From NCBI GenBank assembly GCA_021234535.1, contig CM037840.1, forward strand, positions 29,773,520-29,837,519: DNA of 64,000 nucleotides, given 5' to 3'. This DNA is from Stichopus chloronotus (lineage: Eukaryota > Echinodermata > Holothuroidea > Aspidochirotida > Stichopodidae). Shown here piece by piece: positions 12,301-24,000 of the stretch; positions within the stretch are counted from its first letter, which is position 1; every line of letters starts with the position of its first letter. The notes under the pieces were generated by a model that saw only the letters and a list, made by a program, of their open reading frames with translations, was not told the origin of the DNA and made no database searches. The position numbers and the translations under genes are program-made.

Positions 12301-15300
12301 ACAGTTCCTACACTTCTCACACCCCTGTGTATCTCTCCTCTCCTCCCATTCCCCTTCAGAGCATTACTTTGGCTCCCAGACTTTGCCTTTGCCAACATTT
12401 CAATACCAACTAACTACCCAGTCACTCACCCTTGACACTCTTTGCCCTTCGCTGTTCACCTCCGTGACCCCTGAGCAGACGAGAGGTAGCAGAAAGAGAG
12501 GCAGGCAGAATTTGAGCATATCTACGATGGAAGCCTCGTGACTGATCCAGTAGAGGAGATAAATCAGACTCCAGGAGAGAATCAAGAGGATCCAGCAAGC
12601 CATCCACCGCTGGAGGGCCAGCGACGTTGTCATCAGGCGGCACTTTGGTGGAGAGGATTGAAAAATAAAAACAAAAGGCAGGTATAAAAATAGATAGATA
12701 TTTATATTATGTAACCCATTCAGACCCTCACCTTGCACCATATTCCACCCCAGACCTCATCTCCCAACGGGTACCGCACATTAAGTACTCTAAAGATGGT
12801 TCAAAGGGTGTTCGGTATTTAAAGTAAACGGCGCTGACGATGAAGTCAATCTTTGAATGAGAACGGACATGTACGCACCGATCAATTCCACTCTCGGCGT
12901 AGTGTCTACGAGGATTGACGATTTGCTCCTAAAACAGAGTGGCCATATGATTTGAAAACATACCGAGGAACGTCAATGAAGTGTTTACCTGGAGTTTCCA
13001 GTACTTTTGAAGAATATCTGTGTTGGTCAGCATCCTGTTTGAGGGTGCATGAGAGTATGACGTCATCCCTGTTGTGGTGGACAGATTGGGCCAGTCTCCT
13101 CCGATCTGTCGAGCGAGTGAGAGACCACACTGAGATGTACAGATACATGACTTAATACAGATATAAACCTTACAAATATATTAAAATCATACACAAGGTA
13201 CACAAGGATGTTCCCTCATGAACATCACTGCAACCCAACTTTAGTGGTGTGGTACACTTTTTCAGAGTCTGTCTTTTTATATAAGTATGAAAAAGCTGAC
13301 CAGAATGGGCTTCACTGTGCTTCCAAAGTTCAGTGGATGGAAATGGTGTCTGCAAATGGTCCACTGTTGTCAAGTTAAAAGTATTTTTGAATGTGTTTAT
13401 TTTGAAAGGTGCGATCAAAACAACAGCTGTCAAATTTTAAGTGTTGTTAAGCTGTGTTTGCTTTGACAGGAACAGCCAAAGTTTTGATAAATCACATCAG
13501 TACTATTAAATGTGTGATTTTTTGGCATCCTAATGAAGATGAAAAGCAATGTCTTAGCATTTGAAAACACTGCATTGATAATCTAGCATACTCAAAACCT
13601 GTCACCCAAAAGAAAGAACTGTGGTACAGTTTCATTGACATTCAACCAGCGACTCAAAAATGACGCAACGAAACAAACAATCATTAGAATGAAGGTGCTT
13701 TGAATGAACATTCATCACTAGCTGATGGTAGAAAGGCTCTACCAGAGCAAGAGAAGCCGTTTGGGATTCATTATTTTGTTTTACTTCGAGAATGCCTCAC
13801 CGCCTCTCCTTGAAAGTGATGGTCGTTGGTGTGACCGATGTCTTGGATCGTGAACCGAGGAGGAAACTGGAAGAAGTGTTGAGGATGGAGCTGAGAGACA
13901 GAGCTAGCTCTTCTCTGATACTCGGCATTTTCCCACTCGTCTGAGGACATGGACAGACAAGGATGAGGACAAAAGTCGTACTTGGTCTTTTGATTAGACA
14001 AATGAGGTGGAGGGATTAAATGACAGTAGGGTAATATAAAAAAAAGTAAAGGTAATGAAAAAGGCTGCAGCTACTGTATTTGCATGAAAAATGGGTGAAT
14101 ACCCCTGTCATTTTTTCAAACACAACCTTGAACCCTAAGCATATCTATAATCTTGATTGCTGATTGGCTGAAAAGTTGTTTGTGCCAATAACATGTTTTT
14201 CTTGCACAGATTTATTTGGGAGAATAGACGCTACAAAAAGTAAAAGATGATGTATGTGCGGAGGCTTTGATATCATACACGGTTTAGAGCATTCCTTTTG
14301 TTTTTTTGGATGTCTCCATCAAGTCTTTCACAACGTAAAATCTTCCTAAATCATGGATAGTGTAGAGCAGTTTAGACCACATACATGCAAGGATTTGATT
14401 TGGTCTCCCTGATTTTAACAGAACTGGTGTATATCTACTGTTAGCAATGATTGCATATATGACACAGCATGAAATTTGTCATTCTATCACTCTCCATCTT
14501 TTACAAGACTCACTGGCCAGTAACGTTTCTGCCAACTATGTCGTACATTGACACATAACATGTTATGTCATGATGAGCTTTTGTTGTTGACAAAGAAATT
14601 AAAAATGACTACTAATTTGAACTGCTCTAAGGTCAGAGCAATGTTTTGGAACCTCCAAAATGGTGGCAGCATGGCTGACGAGGGCAGGGTCATGGCCCTG
14701 GCCCCCAGCAGACTTCTGGGAAGCACCAACAATGCAAAAAAGAACTGTGGTGTTTATAACATAATACAAACCTCTAATGTTCCAAGTTCAAGGCACATTG
14801 TACACTCTTAAAAAACTTTAAATCAACAAACTGACAAACCTAAAAAATTTTTCGATGAGTTTAGCAGTTATTGATCTTCAAAGTCTTTCCTCTTTAGCAT
14901 AGTAAGTATGTAAACACAAAATGCCAAGTAACAAACCTATTACATGGCTCTATCATAATATGACCACTATTTACTCACACTGATGCTCTTTTTTAAAAAA
15001 TGAGCGATATTCTTGCGCAAAGAATTAAGCTATCTGTTTAATTAAATTTCTCTAGGATGACTAGGTACTTACCATCTAGCACATCACGCACAACACTTCT
15101 CAGTTCACTTTGCGATCTCGTCCTGAGGACAGTCGGTCTGCCTCCTGCGACTCCCGCCACAAGTGGACTGGTCTCATTGGACGATGCAGTACTCCCATAT
15201 CGTGTCTCAGAGAAGGAGTGAGCCTTTTGTCGATGTGGTCTCGCAGGAGACTTTGCCTCCTTCAGGAGGTAGACCATTGCATCTTCATCAAGTTCAAGTA

Positions 15301-17312
15301 AAAATGTCCGAATAGCTAAGACAGGAACGGATATTCAAAAATTGTCACGAGTGGAAATATTACTTTTGGGCAAGTCTCCTCCATGTGCTAGATTATAACT
15401 GGAAAAAATTATTCTTTTAAACTTTTTCAATTTCAACAAATACACAAATGACTACAGTCTCTGCATAAACTTTAGTGAATGAGCATGGCGTAGAAACAGA
15501 GTGCTGGACTAGAAGTAGCATAGATTGTAAACAAAAGCCTCACAAACAAATGCAACTTACGCGGCATGTATCATTCATGTGTGACTGGCACTACTCACAC
15601 TACCCATTACAAGTTTTGAGGTCATATCTACTTTCTGGTGTCAAAAACATTCTCTTTCTTTGTTTTTCTATAAATGTTTCCATTTTCAAAGCTTTCCTTA
15701 CTGAGGAAGCTTCAAAAGTTTTCTCTTAAGCAACAATTCCGTAACATTTTGTTGGACTTGATATTCCCACTGTACCTGTGCCATTCTCTTGTTTTCTTGT
15801 AAAGATTTTATTTCTGGTATATTTTGTTCGGTACCTTAAGAAAAGGACCAGACTTTAAAAGTTGATCTTACTTCTGGTTCCTCTGAGTCCATTGATATTT
15901 GTAATATCAGTTGTAATTGTTGTTCACCTGCTATGAAATATGACCATGATCCTGTGCAAAGCTATTTTTGAAATGGAACATACTAAAATGAATGTGAAAC
16001 TATTCCTTACCTTTTTAAGTCTTCAAAGGGAATCATACATGTAAAGCTATAATTGCTTCTTTTAAGATACCTTAAAGGACCATTGTCTTTATATCCACAT
16101 ATTAACAAAATGCTGCAGCAACAAAAAAGCCCTTTGTTATATTTACTGTATGTCATTCATACAGACCTTGTTAGGTATCCAAACGTTAAGTTAGAATCAA
16201 CCAATCAATCACTTGCACTTCAAATAAAAATAATTTGAAAACTGTAGTTGAAGTGATGCTGTGCAATGGATTGAACACACTATACTTTAAAGTTGCAGCT
16301 ACAGATACCAACCAAAGAAGAAATCATTTACATTGATACATTAACCACAATTTCTTTCTGGCAGAATTGAGTGTGTTCAGTGCCTATAATGCGATGGAGC
16401 AAAACATGCAGCTAGAAAATTGCTGAGACTGTAATTTGTGATTAACTTTGTTCTTCAATAGACCACAAAGCAACTAATTAGAGGTAAATCGATGCGATGC
16501 ATTTAAATACATCACATATTTCCAAATTGCATACTACACTAAACTTGCTGTTTTATTGCTCTGAGTTTAACTTTCAAGAGCTGTAAAGATAAAAAGTCTG
16601 TGCTGTGCTTTGTTCCTGACCGAGATATCAAAAATGAAACAAAAATACGAAAGTGACAACCAGCTACAAACTCACCAATCGTGTGCGTACGGCAGGCAGA
16701 AAAACAAATCAGTGCGATCAAAAAGTTCCAAAGGAAAGCCAAAATGGCAAAAAGGATTTGTGCGATGTAACGAAAATGGCAAAGTATCGGTGGCAGGTTT
16801 ATTTTCTTACAATACTCGTTGCGGTAAATTTTCTGGTTTGAGACTTCGAACAGGACGAGCAGTCCCACACCGATCACTGACAGGATTATCGGTGCACTGA
16901 TCTTTAAGACCGTCCTGGAGTGGAGTCTGAGGCTCTGCACGAACACGCGGTTCGAAAAGAGCTTGCGAGCCAGAGTGTTTCCATAGAGGCCGATGAAGAA
17001 GAACCCGAATGCCATGATGACGGTGATGAAGTAGCTCAGGGCATCAAAAGTGGTCTTGGAGTTGATGACGTCAAAGTAGTAGTATACGGCCGTGGATACG
17101 AGGTAGAGAATGCCCGACAAGATCGTCAAGAGAAACAAGAAATACCCTAAGATTGGCCACTGGGAAGGCCTGGTCTTGACTCCAACTAGCTTGGCAATTA
17201 TGTACCACAGCCAGTGAGGCAAAGGTCTCGACTGGTGGATAGTTCCTTTAAGCATCTCGTGCTGAGGCAGCAAATTCAACAAGTCAACATTTTGTTCCCC
17301 CGGGAGAGGCAT
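9215..17312 (-). CDS. Gustatory-receptor-like (GRL / 7tm_7-type) seven-helix protein, complete, 7 exons
   Basis: Candidate chemoreceptor-superfamily membrane protein of 506 residues. Exons in transcript order: 17312-16676, 15315-15073, 13940-13801, 13105-12989, 12642-12430, 11085-11017, 9316-9215; total 1521 nt with the frame closing at TGA. The start ATG has an in-frame TAA 18 bases upstream. Predicted helices: TM1 about 53-80, TM2 91-110, TM3 135-157, TM4 183-206, TM5 393-412, TM6 421-437, TM7 482-502. The TM4-TM5 loop is about 185 residues and Ser/Arg-rich, including RRASS at 303-307, a PKA-type site. The last four introns are all phase 0, matching the ancestral 3' phase-0 introns described for insect Gr genes and animal GRLs. 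The C-terminal exon has the short loop plus hydrophobic TM7 expected of the family but lacks the insect TYhhhhhQF signature. It has no class A/B GPCR motifs. The gene model is solid; family identity is inference and needs structure comparison. Confidence 0.8.
10684..10992 (-). repeat. Degenerate minisatellite beside GRL exon 6
   Basis: About eight imperfect units of roughly 35-42 bp, each with a core like gtaacagctgaaagtca followed by an acaacacca-type spacer. It begins only about 25 bases past the weak donor of exon 6, inside the last intron. Confidence 0.8.
11017..11085 (-). CDS. GRL exon 6: TM6-TM7 linker
   Basis: Acceptor GGTGTCATTTCAG, residues 451-473 (SICPTEERLPIINLFLKQPL and CFT). 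The donor GTTGGT is weak. Phase 0 on both sides. The '..FL.q.pl.f' pattern just before TM7 is typical of the superfamily. Confidence 0.75.
12430..12642 (-). CDS. GRL exon 5: TM5 and TM6
   Basis: Acceptor CCTCTCCACCAAAG, donor GTGAGT, phase 0 to 0, residues 380-450. Contains ALQRWMACWILLILSWSLIY (TM5) and KFCLPLFLLPLVCSGVTEVN (TM6). The small-residue-rich end of TM6 followed by a polar/charged stretch resembles 7tm_7 proteins. Confidence 0.88.
12989..13105 (-). CDS. GRL exon 4: loop end leading to TM5
   Basis: Acceptor TCGCTCGACAG, donor GTAAAC, phase 0 to 0, residues 341-379. It ends in SNRMLTNTDILQKYWKLQ, a helical run directly before TM5. A longer open frame in another register here does not fit the phases. 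Confidence 0.8.
13801..13940 (-). CDS. GRL exon 3: loop segment
   Basis: Acceptor CTGTCCATGTCCTCAG, donor GTGAGG, residues 294-340. Encodes DEWENAEYQRRASSVS and FPPRFTIQDIGHTND. This start was chosen because it alone keeps phase 1 with exon 2; the frame is also open upstream of it. Confidence 0.75.
15073..15315 (-). CDS. GRL exon 2: first half of the long intracellular loop
   Basis: Acceptor TTCCTGTCTTAG, donor GTAAGT, phase 1 to 1, residues 213-293. It starts IRTFLLELDEDAMVYLLKEA, then becomes Ser/Thr/Arg-rich (HSFSETRYGSTASS, RTRSQSELRSVVRD). Confidence 0.85.
16676..17312 (-). CDS. GRL exon 1: N-terminus and TM1-TM4
   Basis: Residues 1-212. The amphipathic N-terminus (LPHWLWYIIAKLVGVK) precedes four hydrophobic helices with short loops. 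Donor GTGAGT follows ACG ATT G (phase 1). The open frame runs on past the donor into intron sequence that is no longer hydrophobic. Confidence 0.9.
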
Positions 17313-20300
17313 TATAAAGATCTTGGTTTCTTAACAGTAGAGACGTCAGGGTTCGTCACAATCAATATAATTCTACAAAACTGCTGAGACTGTTGAAAAT
17401 CCAGAAGTGACTTTGATTTTGATGTTCATGAGTTACAAGATATTCTTTTGGTGAAAATCTGCAATATATAAGTTGAAGACATACGCATGAATTGTACATT
17501 TGGTCGACAAACTTTGCTTTGAACATGTTACATTAGTATAGACATTGGTATTAGATATTAGGTCGACATTTTACTGTAGACCAGTGATGTTTTAGGTGCA
17601 ATTTCTGAGTTTAATTAATTTTATTCTTACAAATACTTTCATTTTATTCTACACCCTTTAAAACATAAAATTTGTCCTGATTAGGTTGAGGTTAGTTTTA
17701 GAGTTAGGAATTGTCGACCTAACGACTTACAGTTTTGGAAAATATTACATTTCAGTAGGAGGCACACATGGAGGGGGGGGGAGCACTAAGTTTTGTAGGG
17801 AGGCACATGGCCACCACCCCTTGGCAATACCACTGCCAAGTTAGGAGAGTGAGAATCATATACCATATGACAGCATGAACATAGAACATATTTGCCCTAT
17901 TGGGAAATATTTTACACCATCAAAGTTAACAAAACTATACCATAAAATAACATTACCCTACAATACCTGTATAATCAGGGTTGTAGCTGTGGTGGGCAGC
18001 ACCAGGCGGCCCTGTCTGGAACATGTAATTCCCACCTGACATTCACGATCACTGTATGCCTTACTGCCTGGCACTATCTTAAAGAAATGTAGGAAATATG
18101 ACAGAAGCAGAGGCCTTTTAAGATAACATTCGAACAGTTTGGGACTTACATTACCATAATGCTTACAAGACACAGGGTGCTCTGGGAACGCTATTCCCTG
18201 GACCCCCCTGGGATGTTGCCCCTGGACCCCACCAAGGGCCTTGGTGCAAGCCTCTGCACTCCACTAGAAGTAGCTTGTTTTCTTACTCGGAAACTGGCAA
18301 TAAATTTGTTTGGGTAGTAGCTAATGTGCACCGCTGAACTTAATGATCCACTTTCAAGAATTAAGTGAGCTACTCCATGACCAACAGTATGCGGTGACAT
18401 TTTACAAGAGTCTGCATAACCATCCACCAAAGTTATGTGTCAATAGAGGAGGGATGCTAAGAGAAGGAGGAATGCATAGAGCAGGTTACTGGAAAAAATG
18501 ATTGCTTAATTCTAAATTACTAACAGGAGCGAAAAAAATATTTTGATACTACATTCCAGAGGTTTTATACTGTAACACATGCATTCAAGTAAGTTTTGTT
18601 TTAAATACTAGCATTACACACAAATTAGATATTGTTCATGAAATCCATAAGTGTAGCACTTTAAACAGGGAGTTGCAATTTAGGATTCCTGAAATACATC
18701 TGCAACTTCTTCATTTGTGCTGGCCCAAGTAGGCTAGTAATTGCCACCAATGACACTATCTAGCTGTATTGCATCGACCATTTTACAGATATTTTCAATT
18801 TGCGTGAAAGGTGAAAGATCAATGTTTCATGTCGTCACTCCACATTGTAAATTACATCAGGAAAGTTTCGCTCGTAACTTTCACATTACAATTAATTTAA
18901 CTTTTAATGCATTCTGGCAAACATCAAAACAGACAATTTTAATGTCGTGTACAGTGACTAATTGTTGAACATAAATTCATCTTCTGCAGGTTATGCTTCT
19001 TTGTGGGAACTGATAAAAGTTTGGCCTCAGGACCTTTTTAATCATTTTGCCAGATTGGACAGGTGCCAGGGTGACAGCTGCTTTCAAAGTGTGCGGGGAT
19101 ATTTCTTAAGCATTTCAGGTTTGTGCCGGATAAATGTATCTCTTGTTTCATGAATTTGTGCAGGTGCAAGAAGAAGTTTTGTCACATCAGTGCAACCACT
19201 ATCATCAGTCCTAAAAGTTACACATAAAATGTTTACTCTTAGACTTGCATAAAAGATGTAACATTTTGGTCAACTTTGTGACGATGGTCATCATGTTTTT
19301 TTAAACATGTGCAAATAGCTCATCTTCATTCTTTTTCCTGCTTACAAAGTAGCAAACTTTCCAATCTGGGCCATTTGCACATATTTATACTAAAAGATAA
19401 ACATTTATTTTGCCATGTACAGTAATCTTTACATGATCCTAACTTGAATGTCAGCGACTTCATTTGCATCAAAGCATTTTTCCACACCTTTCGTAGGGTG
19501 TAAATAAGTGTGAATTAGTAAAGGTTACCACCATTTGGATTCTGCCAGAGGAAGCAGAGGGGGACATTTGTATCCCTTTCCCTTCATACCCATTAAAACT
19601 GGAGTATGAGTTGAGAATTTGTCAGGGAAAATCAAATTATGGAATGTGTCATAGCCACTACAAAATAACATTGTTTAGGCATATCCATTCCCATTGCTCT
19701 GTTATATTAAGTAGCAGTGATTGACTATCATGCTTGCTTGAAGAGTTTGAATTTTGTAGGGCCAACAAAAATGTCCAGACAATGTTCACATTTGAATATC
19801 TGAAAGATGAATGCATTGACCTCTTGTAGATTTTGTGACAGGTGATATTTTCTCCTTTCTCAAGCTTCCCTAAAACACTGATGAAAAACAGATAGATGAC
19901 CAGGCAATTGCCTGTACAACTCCTATTCCAGTTTTAAAATATAAATACTCAATTACAGACACTCAAATTGAAGCAAAATTTTGACCCCCCACAACCACAA
20001 GTAACTCAAAATGGTCAGCTCTAATTTGGAATCAAAGTTCAGCAGTAGTATATAATCTCTCCCTCGCTCCCCTTTTTTTGACAGAGTTTCTGGCAAAAAT
20101 TTCACTGTGCCAACTAACTTAGAAACTGGATATCGCTGACAGAAAAGTGCGCTAACTTAAAGGCTGTAATGCATCACCCCAGACAGTTTCAATTCTCCCA
20201 ACCATGCACCTACCTCTTGTCCCTCCCTCAGCCTGTCTTACATTCCTCCACATGTGTAATCAAAACAATGGATCCCTGTGTACGCTGTGTAATACAAGCT

Positions 20301-21021
20301 GCTCTGCATCTTTCGAATTTGCTGGCAATCTAAGAGTACTGTAACTTAGAACCAGTTGAGAATTTTCCTTTCAGGGAGGTAAAAATATAGCGTAGGGTGA
20401 TGCAATACAGCCTTTAAGCCATACCCATCCCTTATGAAATCATATCGGAGGAAGTCAAACAGGGACGCGCATTCCGATATCTCCCTCAAACTTGTGGCTA
20501 CCTGATTTGAAGCTCAGCAAGCGACTGCTTTTCGTATGGCGGATACCTTACAGTTAGGTATACAGTATGCTGGTAGTATTAGTAGTACATAACGTGGACC
20601 TTACATCCGATGACCTCCACATACTAGCAGTTACATGCAACATCATTCAACCACCGTAGTAGCATTTCAGTGCTGTTACTAAGGTCTCAAAATATATAAA
20701 TAGCATTAACTAGGCCATTGGAGAACCTCTCCAAAATTCAACATATTTTTCTCGTTACCTGATTCGCCTTATACGCCGAAGTGTGGTTCCTCATGTTGAA
20801 ACAGCAGCACTCATCTGCTGTCATAACGCAATGATTGCTTGCACCATTACTCGGTCCAAGGATAATCTCATGACCAGGATTACTAATACCAAAATCGGGG
20901 GAGTTTCCTGTTGTTCGTGGTTAAATAATCTTCCCGGAGGTGTAACGGTACTGTTGTGTCACGTGATGTGCAATTCAATCAGGTGATCAGTATCTGCACC
21001 GTTCAAATCGTACGCGAAGAC
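17313..21021. other. Divergent intergenic region (GRL / IQCC)
   Basis: 3.7 kb between the two start codons, expected to hold both promoters. It contains an inverted-repeat element at 20161-20413. No TATA-like core element stood out and no coding signal was found. Confidence 0.5.
20157..20417 (+). mobile_element. TTAA-flanked miniature element (family B, copy 1)
   Basis: A 253-bp non-coding element at 20161-20413 with terminal inverted repeats of about 23 bp: left AGGCTGTAATGCATCACCC; the right end is its complement with one mismatch. TTAA abuts both sides (20157-20160, 20414-20417), as in piggyBac-type target duplications. A second copy in opposite orientation lies at 59941-60189. Confidence 0.85.
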
Positions 21022-21078
21022 ATGGCGGAAGATTCAACTACCGAGTTGGACGCGTTTAGGAAAGTCTCTCTTTTGCAG
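21022..21078 (+). CDS. IQCC: IQCC exon 1
   Basis: MAEDSTTELDAFRKVSLLQ, 19 codons, donor gtaagt directly after the IQ-motif glutamine. Confidence 0.88.
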
Positions 21079-24000
21079 GTAAGTTTCCGTAGGCCACGGT
21101 GAACAGTATCACTAATGCTATACATTATTTAATGATTATAGGAAATGATTTCGTTGTCAGTCTCAGGTTGTCTTAATCCCCATAGTCTGGCATAGCCTAA
21201 CGTGAGTTGTGGATCACGTTAGTTTCCGCTCCTAAGAAATGTTGTTTTCCGTCTCTGATTAAGGGGGCGGAAAACGCTGTTTTTAGGAGCGGCAAGTAAC
21301 GACATGAAATGAATGAAGATTGGTTCAAATGTAAGAATTCATGAACACGACTCATGTCGAACATGACTCAAATGTAGTAATACTGATCGAGTGTAAATCA
21401 AATTTAGTCTTAGCTTACAGGTGGTGCATACTTTCTGCTGCCTCAACAGCTGTCGGATCAAAAAGTCAGGTTTAGTGGAAGTAGGGCCTACATATATGTA
21501 CATGTACTGTACGCTTAAAACGGTGTTTTGAAACTGAATATTTTTCAAACACTTAATCTCTGCCTCTACTTTGTAAATATGTTTAGAAAGTTCGTTGGCT
21601 CTTTCTTGGTTCTTTCTTTTTTTATACTATTTACACCAGGGCGCTACAGTTAGTAAGGTGTGCGAAGTATCACAGGTTGACCCAAGCAAATGTTGGTTAA
21701 AGGAACAGCTTTTGAGGTACAATTCCTACCAGATTGGGTCAAATTACAGTAAAATGAAACTTCAGTCTTGCTAAAACAAGATTATTAGATTTATAGGGAT
21801 TTTGAATTTCCAGCAGCTAGAAATTCTAAAGTTTTTGCATTAAGATGTGGAAAGTTTTATACATCCATGCCACTGCCAGCAATAGCACATAGGGTTAGCG
21901 TATAGGGTTAGCGTGTACCTGTGTTTACAGTAGTTATTACAGGGGATGGGGGATGTATTGTATAATTTTATCTTTGAACACTCAACAACCAAATTTGCTC
22001 TTGTAGCATACAGTAGTGAGTTATGGTAAGGACTTACAATGCAACTGTTGTCTTAACGTAGGATAGGGATTTGTAAAATGCATCTGACAACTCTTTGCTC
22101 TTTCTTTATCCCAATTGAGTTGGAGCACATATATGTATGGTAAAACGTGGTCTCCCAATGACAAATCAATGACAAAGGGGTAGTTTTCTGCCTCTAACAA
22201 ATAGGAGACAACAAACCCCAATTTCAAGACTCCAATATCCCTCCTAGTGAACAAAGAACAAGTTGTAATGGGTGAGGTGGGGTGCTCTTGTAGCATACAG
22301 TAGTGAGTTATGGTAAGGACTTACAATGCAACTGTTGTCTTAACATAGGATAGGGATTTGTAAAATGCATCTGACAACTCTTTGCTCTTTCTTTATCCCA
22401 ATTGAGTTGGAGCACATACATGTATGGTAAAACGTGGTCTCCCAATGACAAATCAATGACAAAGGGGTAGTTTTCTGCCCCTAACAAATAGGAGACGACA
22501 AACCCCAATTTCAAGACTCCAATCCCTCCTAGTGAACAAAGAACAAGTTGTAATGGGTGAGGTCTCGGTTACTGACCCTCACTTATGTTTACTTGCAATG
22601 AAGACAAACAGTTTTAGAACAGACAGGGAACAACGTTTAAGTCGGAGGTCTTATGCATATTACAAAAACCAACCAAAACCGGTGTAGAATAAAGATTCCA
22701 CTTGTGAAATTTTCCCTGTTTCACACTTAGGCTAGGCACAATTGTAGAATACCCTGGCAGAGTAAGCTCTGGTTTTTAATGGGCTATGGGACTATGCAGT
22801 CAGCCATCTAGCCCGCACAACAGACGTTAATACTCATGCATCAGCTCTGACTGCATGTGTAATACCAACGTCTGACTCATAAATCTTGGATCTTAGAGGA
22901 GACAATCTCTAAGTGTTCTTAAGGAATTTTAACTGCATGCGTATCCTTCAGCCTATTAAACATGTCCACTTGATTATTCTGTGGTGTGTCATTCCGACTC
23001 TTACAATTTATCCCCTTAAAAACACATCTGAACATGACGTAATGACTGCATATCCTTGTACTGTTGCCTCCTAAAATATATGAAACAATATATGACAGCA
23101 TATACAGTATCCTCAAACCCTCTTAAAGTGTGTATTCTGATTTGTACTGCATATCCTCAGAACCTTTTCATGGGTATGGTAGTTAAATGATGTTCTCTAT
23201 TTTAGACTTATTAGATATCATTATTTTTTAAATGACCACGTATCCTCGCAACCTTGTTTTACAAATAGGTAACAAAGTAAAATAAGCTTCTCTTTTCACT
23301 TACAATTAATCTTGCTCATATATGCAGTATGTACTAAACATTGTGAGAATTTCCACTGATTTTCAATTGGAATTATTTCCGACACCACTTGGGCAGTAGC
23401 CTCGACTGATTGTTACTAGACTAATTGGTTCCATGAGAAGTGTTGGTTATCATTACAGATTGAAAATACTTAATCTTACGTACATCCCTTGAGCTCAGAC
23501 GTCTACGGGGTGATCTGCTTCAAATGTTTAAAATTGATCAGTGGGTTGATAATTTAGTTTTTAATGATATTTTTCAGTGGTCTTATTCAAAGAGTTCCTG
23601 TGGTCACAGATTTAAGCTCCAAAAGGTGTGCTTCAGACTGGATGTTAGAAAGTATTTCTTTTTGCAGAGAGTGGTGGATGAATGGAATGGTCTGCCAGAG
23701 TCTGTCGTGATGTCCAAGAGAGTTGATGCCTTTTTGTGTTAAAGTGATTGTGTGCGTAGGCAAAAAGTAAAGACATTGAAATTTCATCTCCAAAATTTTG
23801 GTAAGGCTTTTAATTACACCATTCATTTTCGAAGTACAGTAGCTACTGTCATTTTCCTTCATTGAAAGACATAGTCCGTTCGTGTACAACCTCGTGTGTA
23901 CATTTAAAAATAAAGAAAAAGCATTCTCAGTGCAAACGCAATCACTTTAATGCCTTAAAATGTACTTGTTCAATATTTTCGACAATGTAGGAAATTTGAC

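Larger units (their letters stand above)
9317..16675. other. Introns of the GRL gene
   Basis: The six introns total about 6.6 kb. Apart from the minisatellite at 10684-10992 they are AT-rich and hold no domain-bearing open frame or complete mobile element that I could recognise. Confidence 0.5.

Noticed and set aside
12422..12643. Minus-strand 73-codon frame (MPPDDNVAGPPAVDG...)
   Set aside because: An out-of-register shadow of GRL exon 5, whose correct frame encodes two hydrophobic helices.
12906..13148. Minus-strand 80-codon open frame (MYLYISVWSLTRS...)
   Set aside because: It overlaps GRL exon 4 in a different register. Only the other frame gives phase 0 at both splice sites and leads in frame into TM5.
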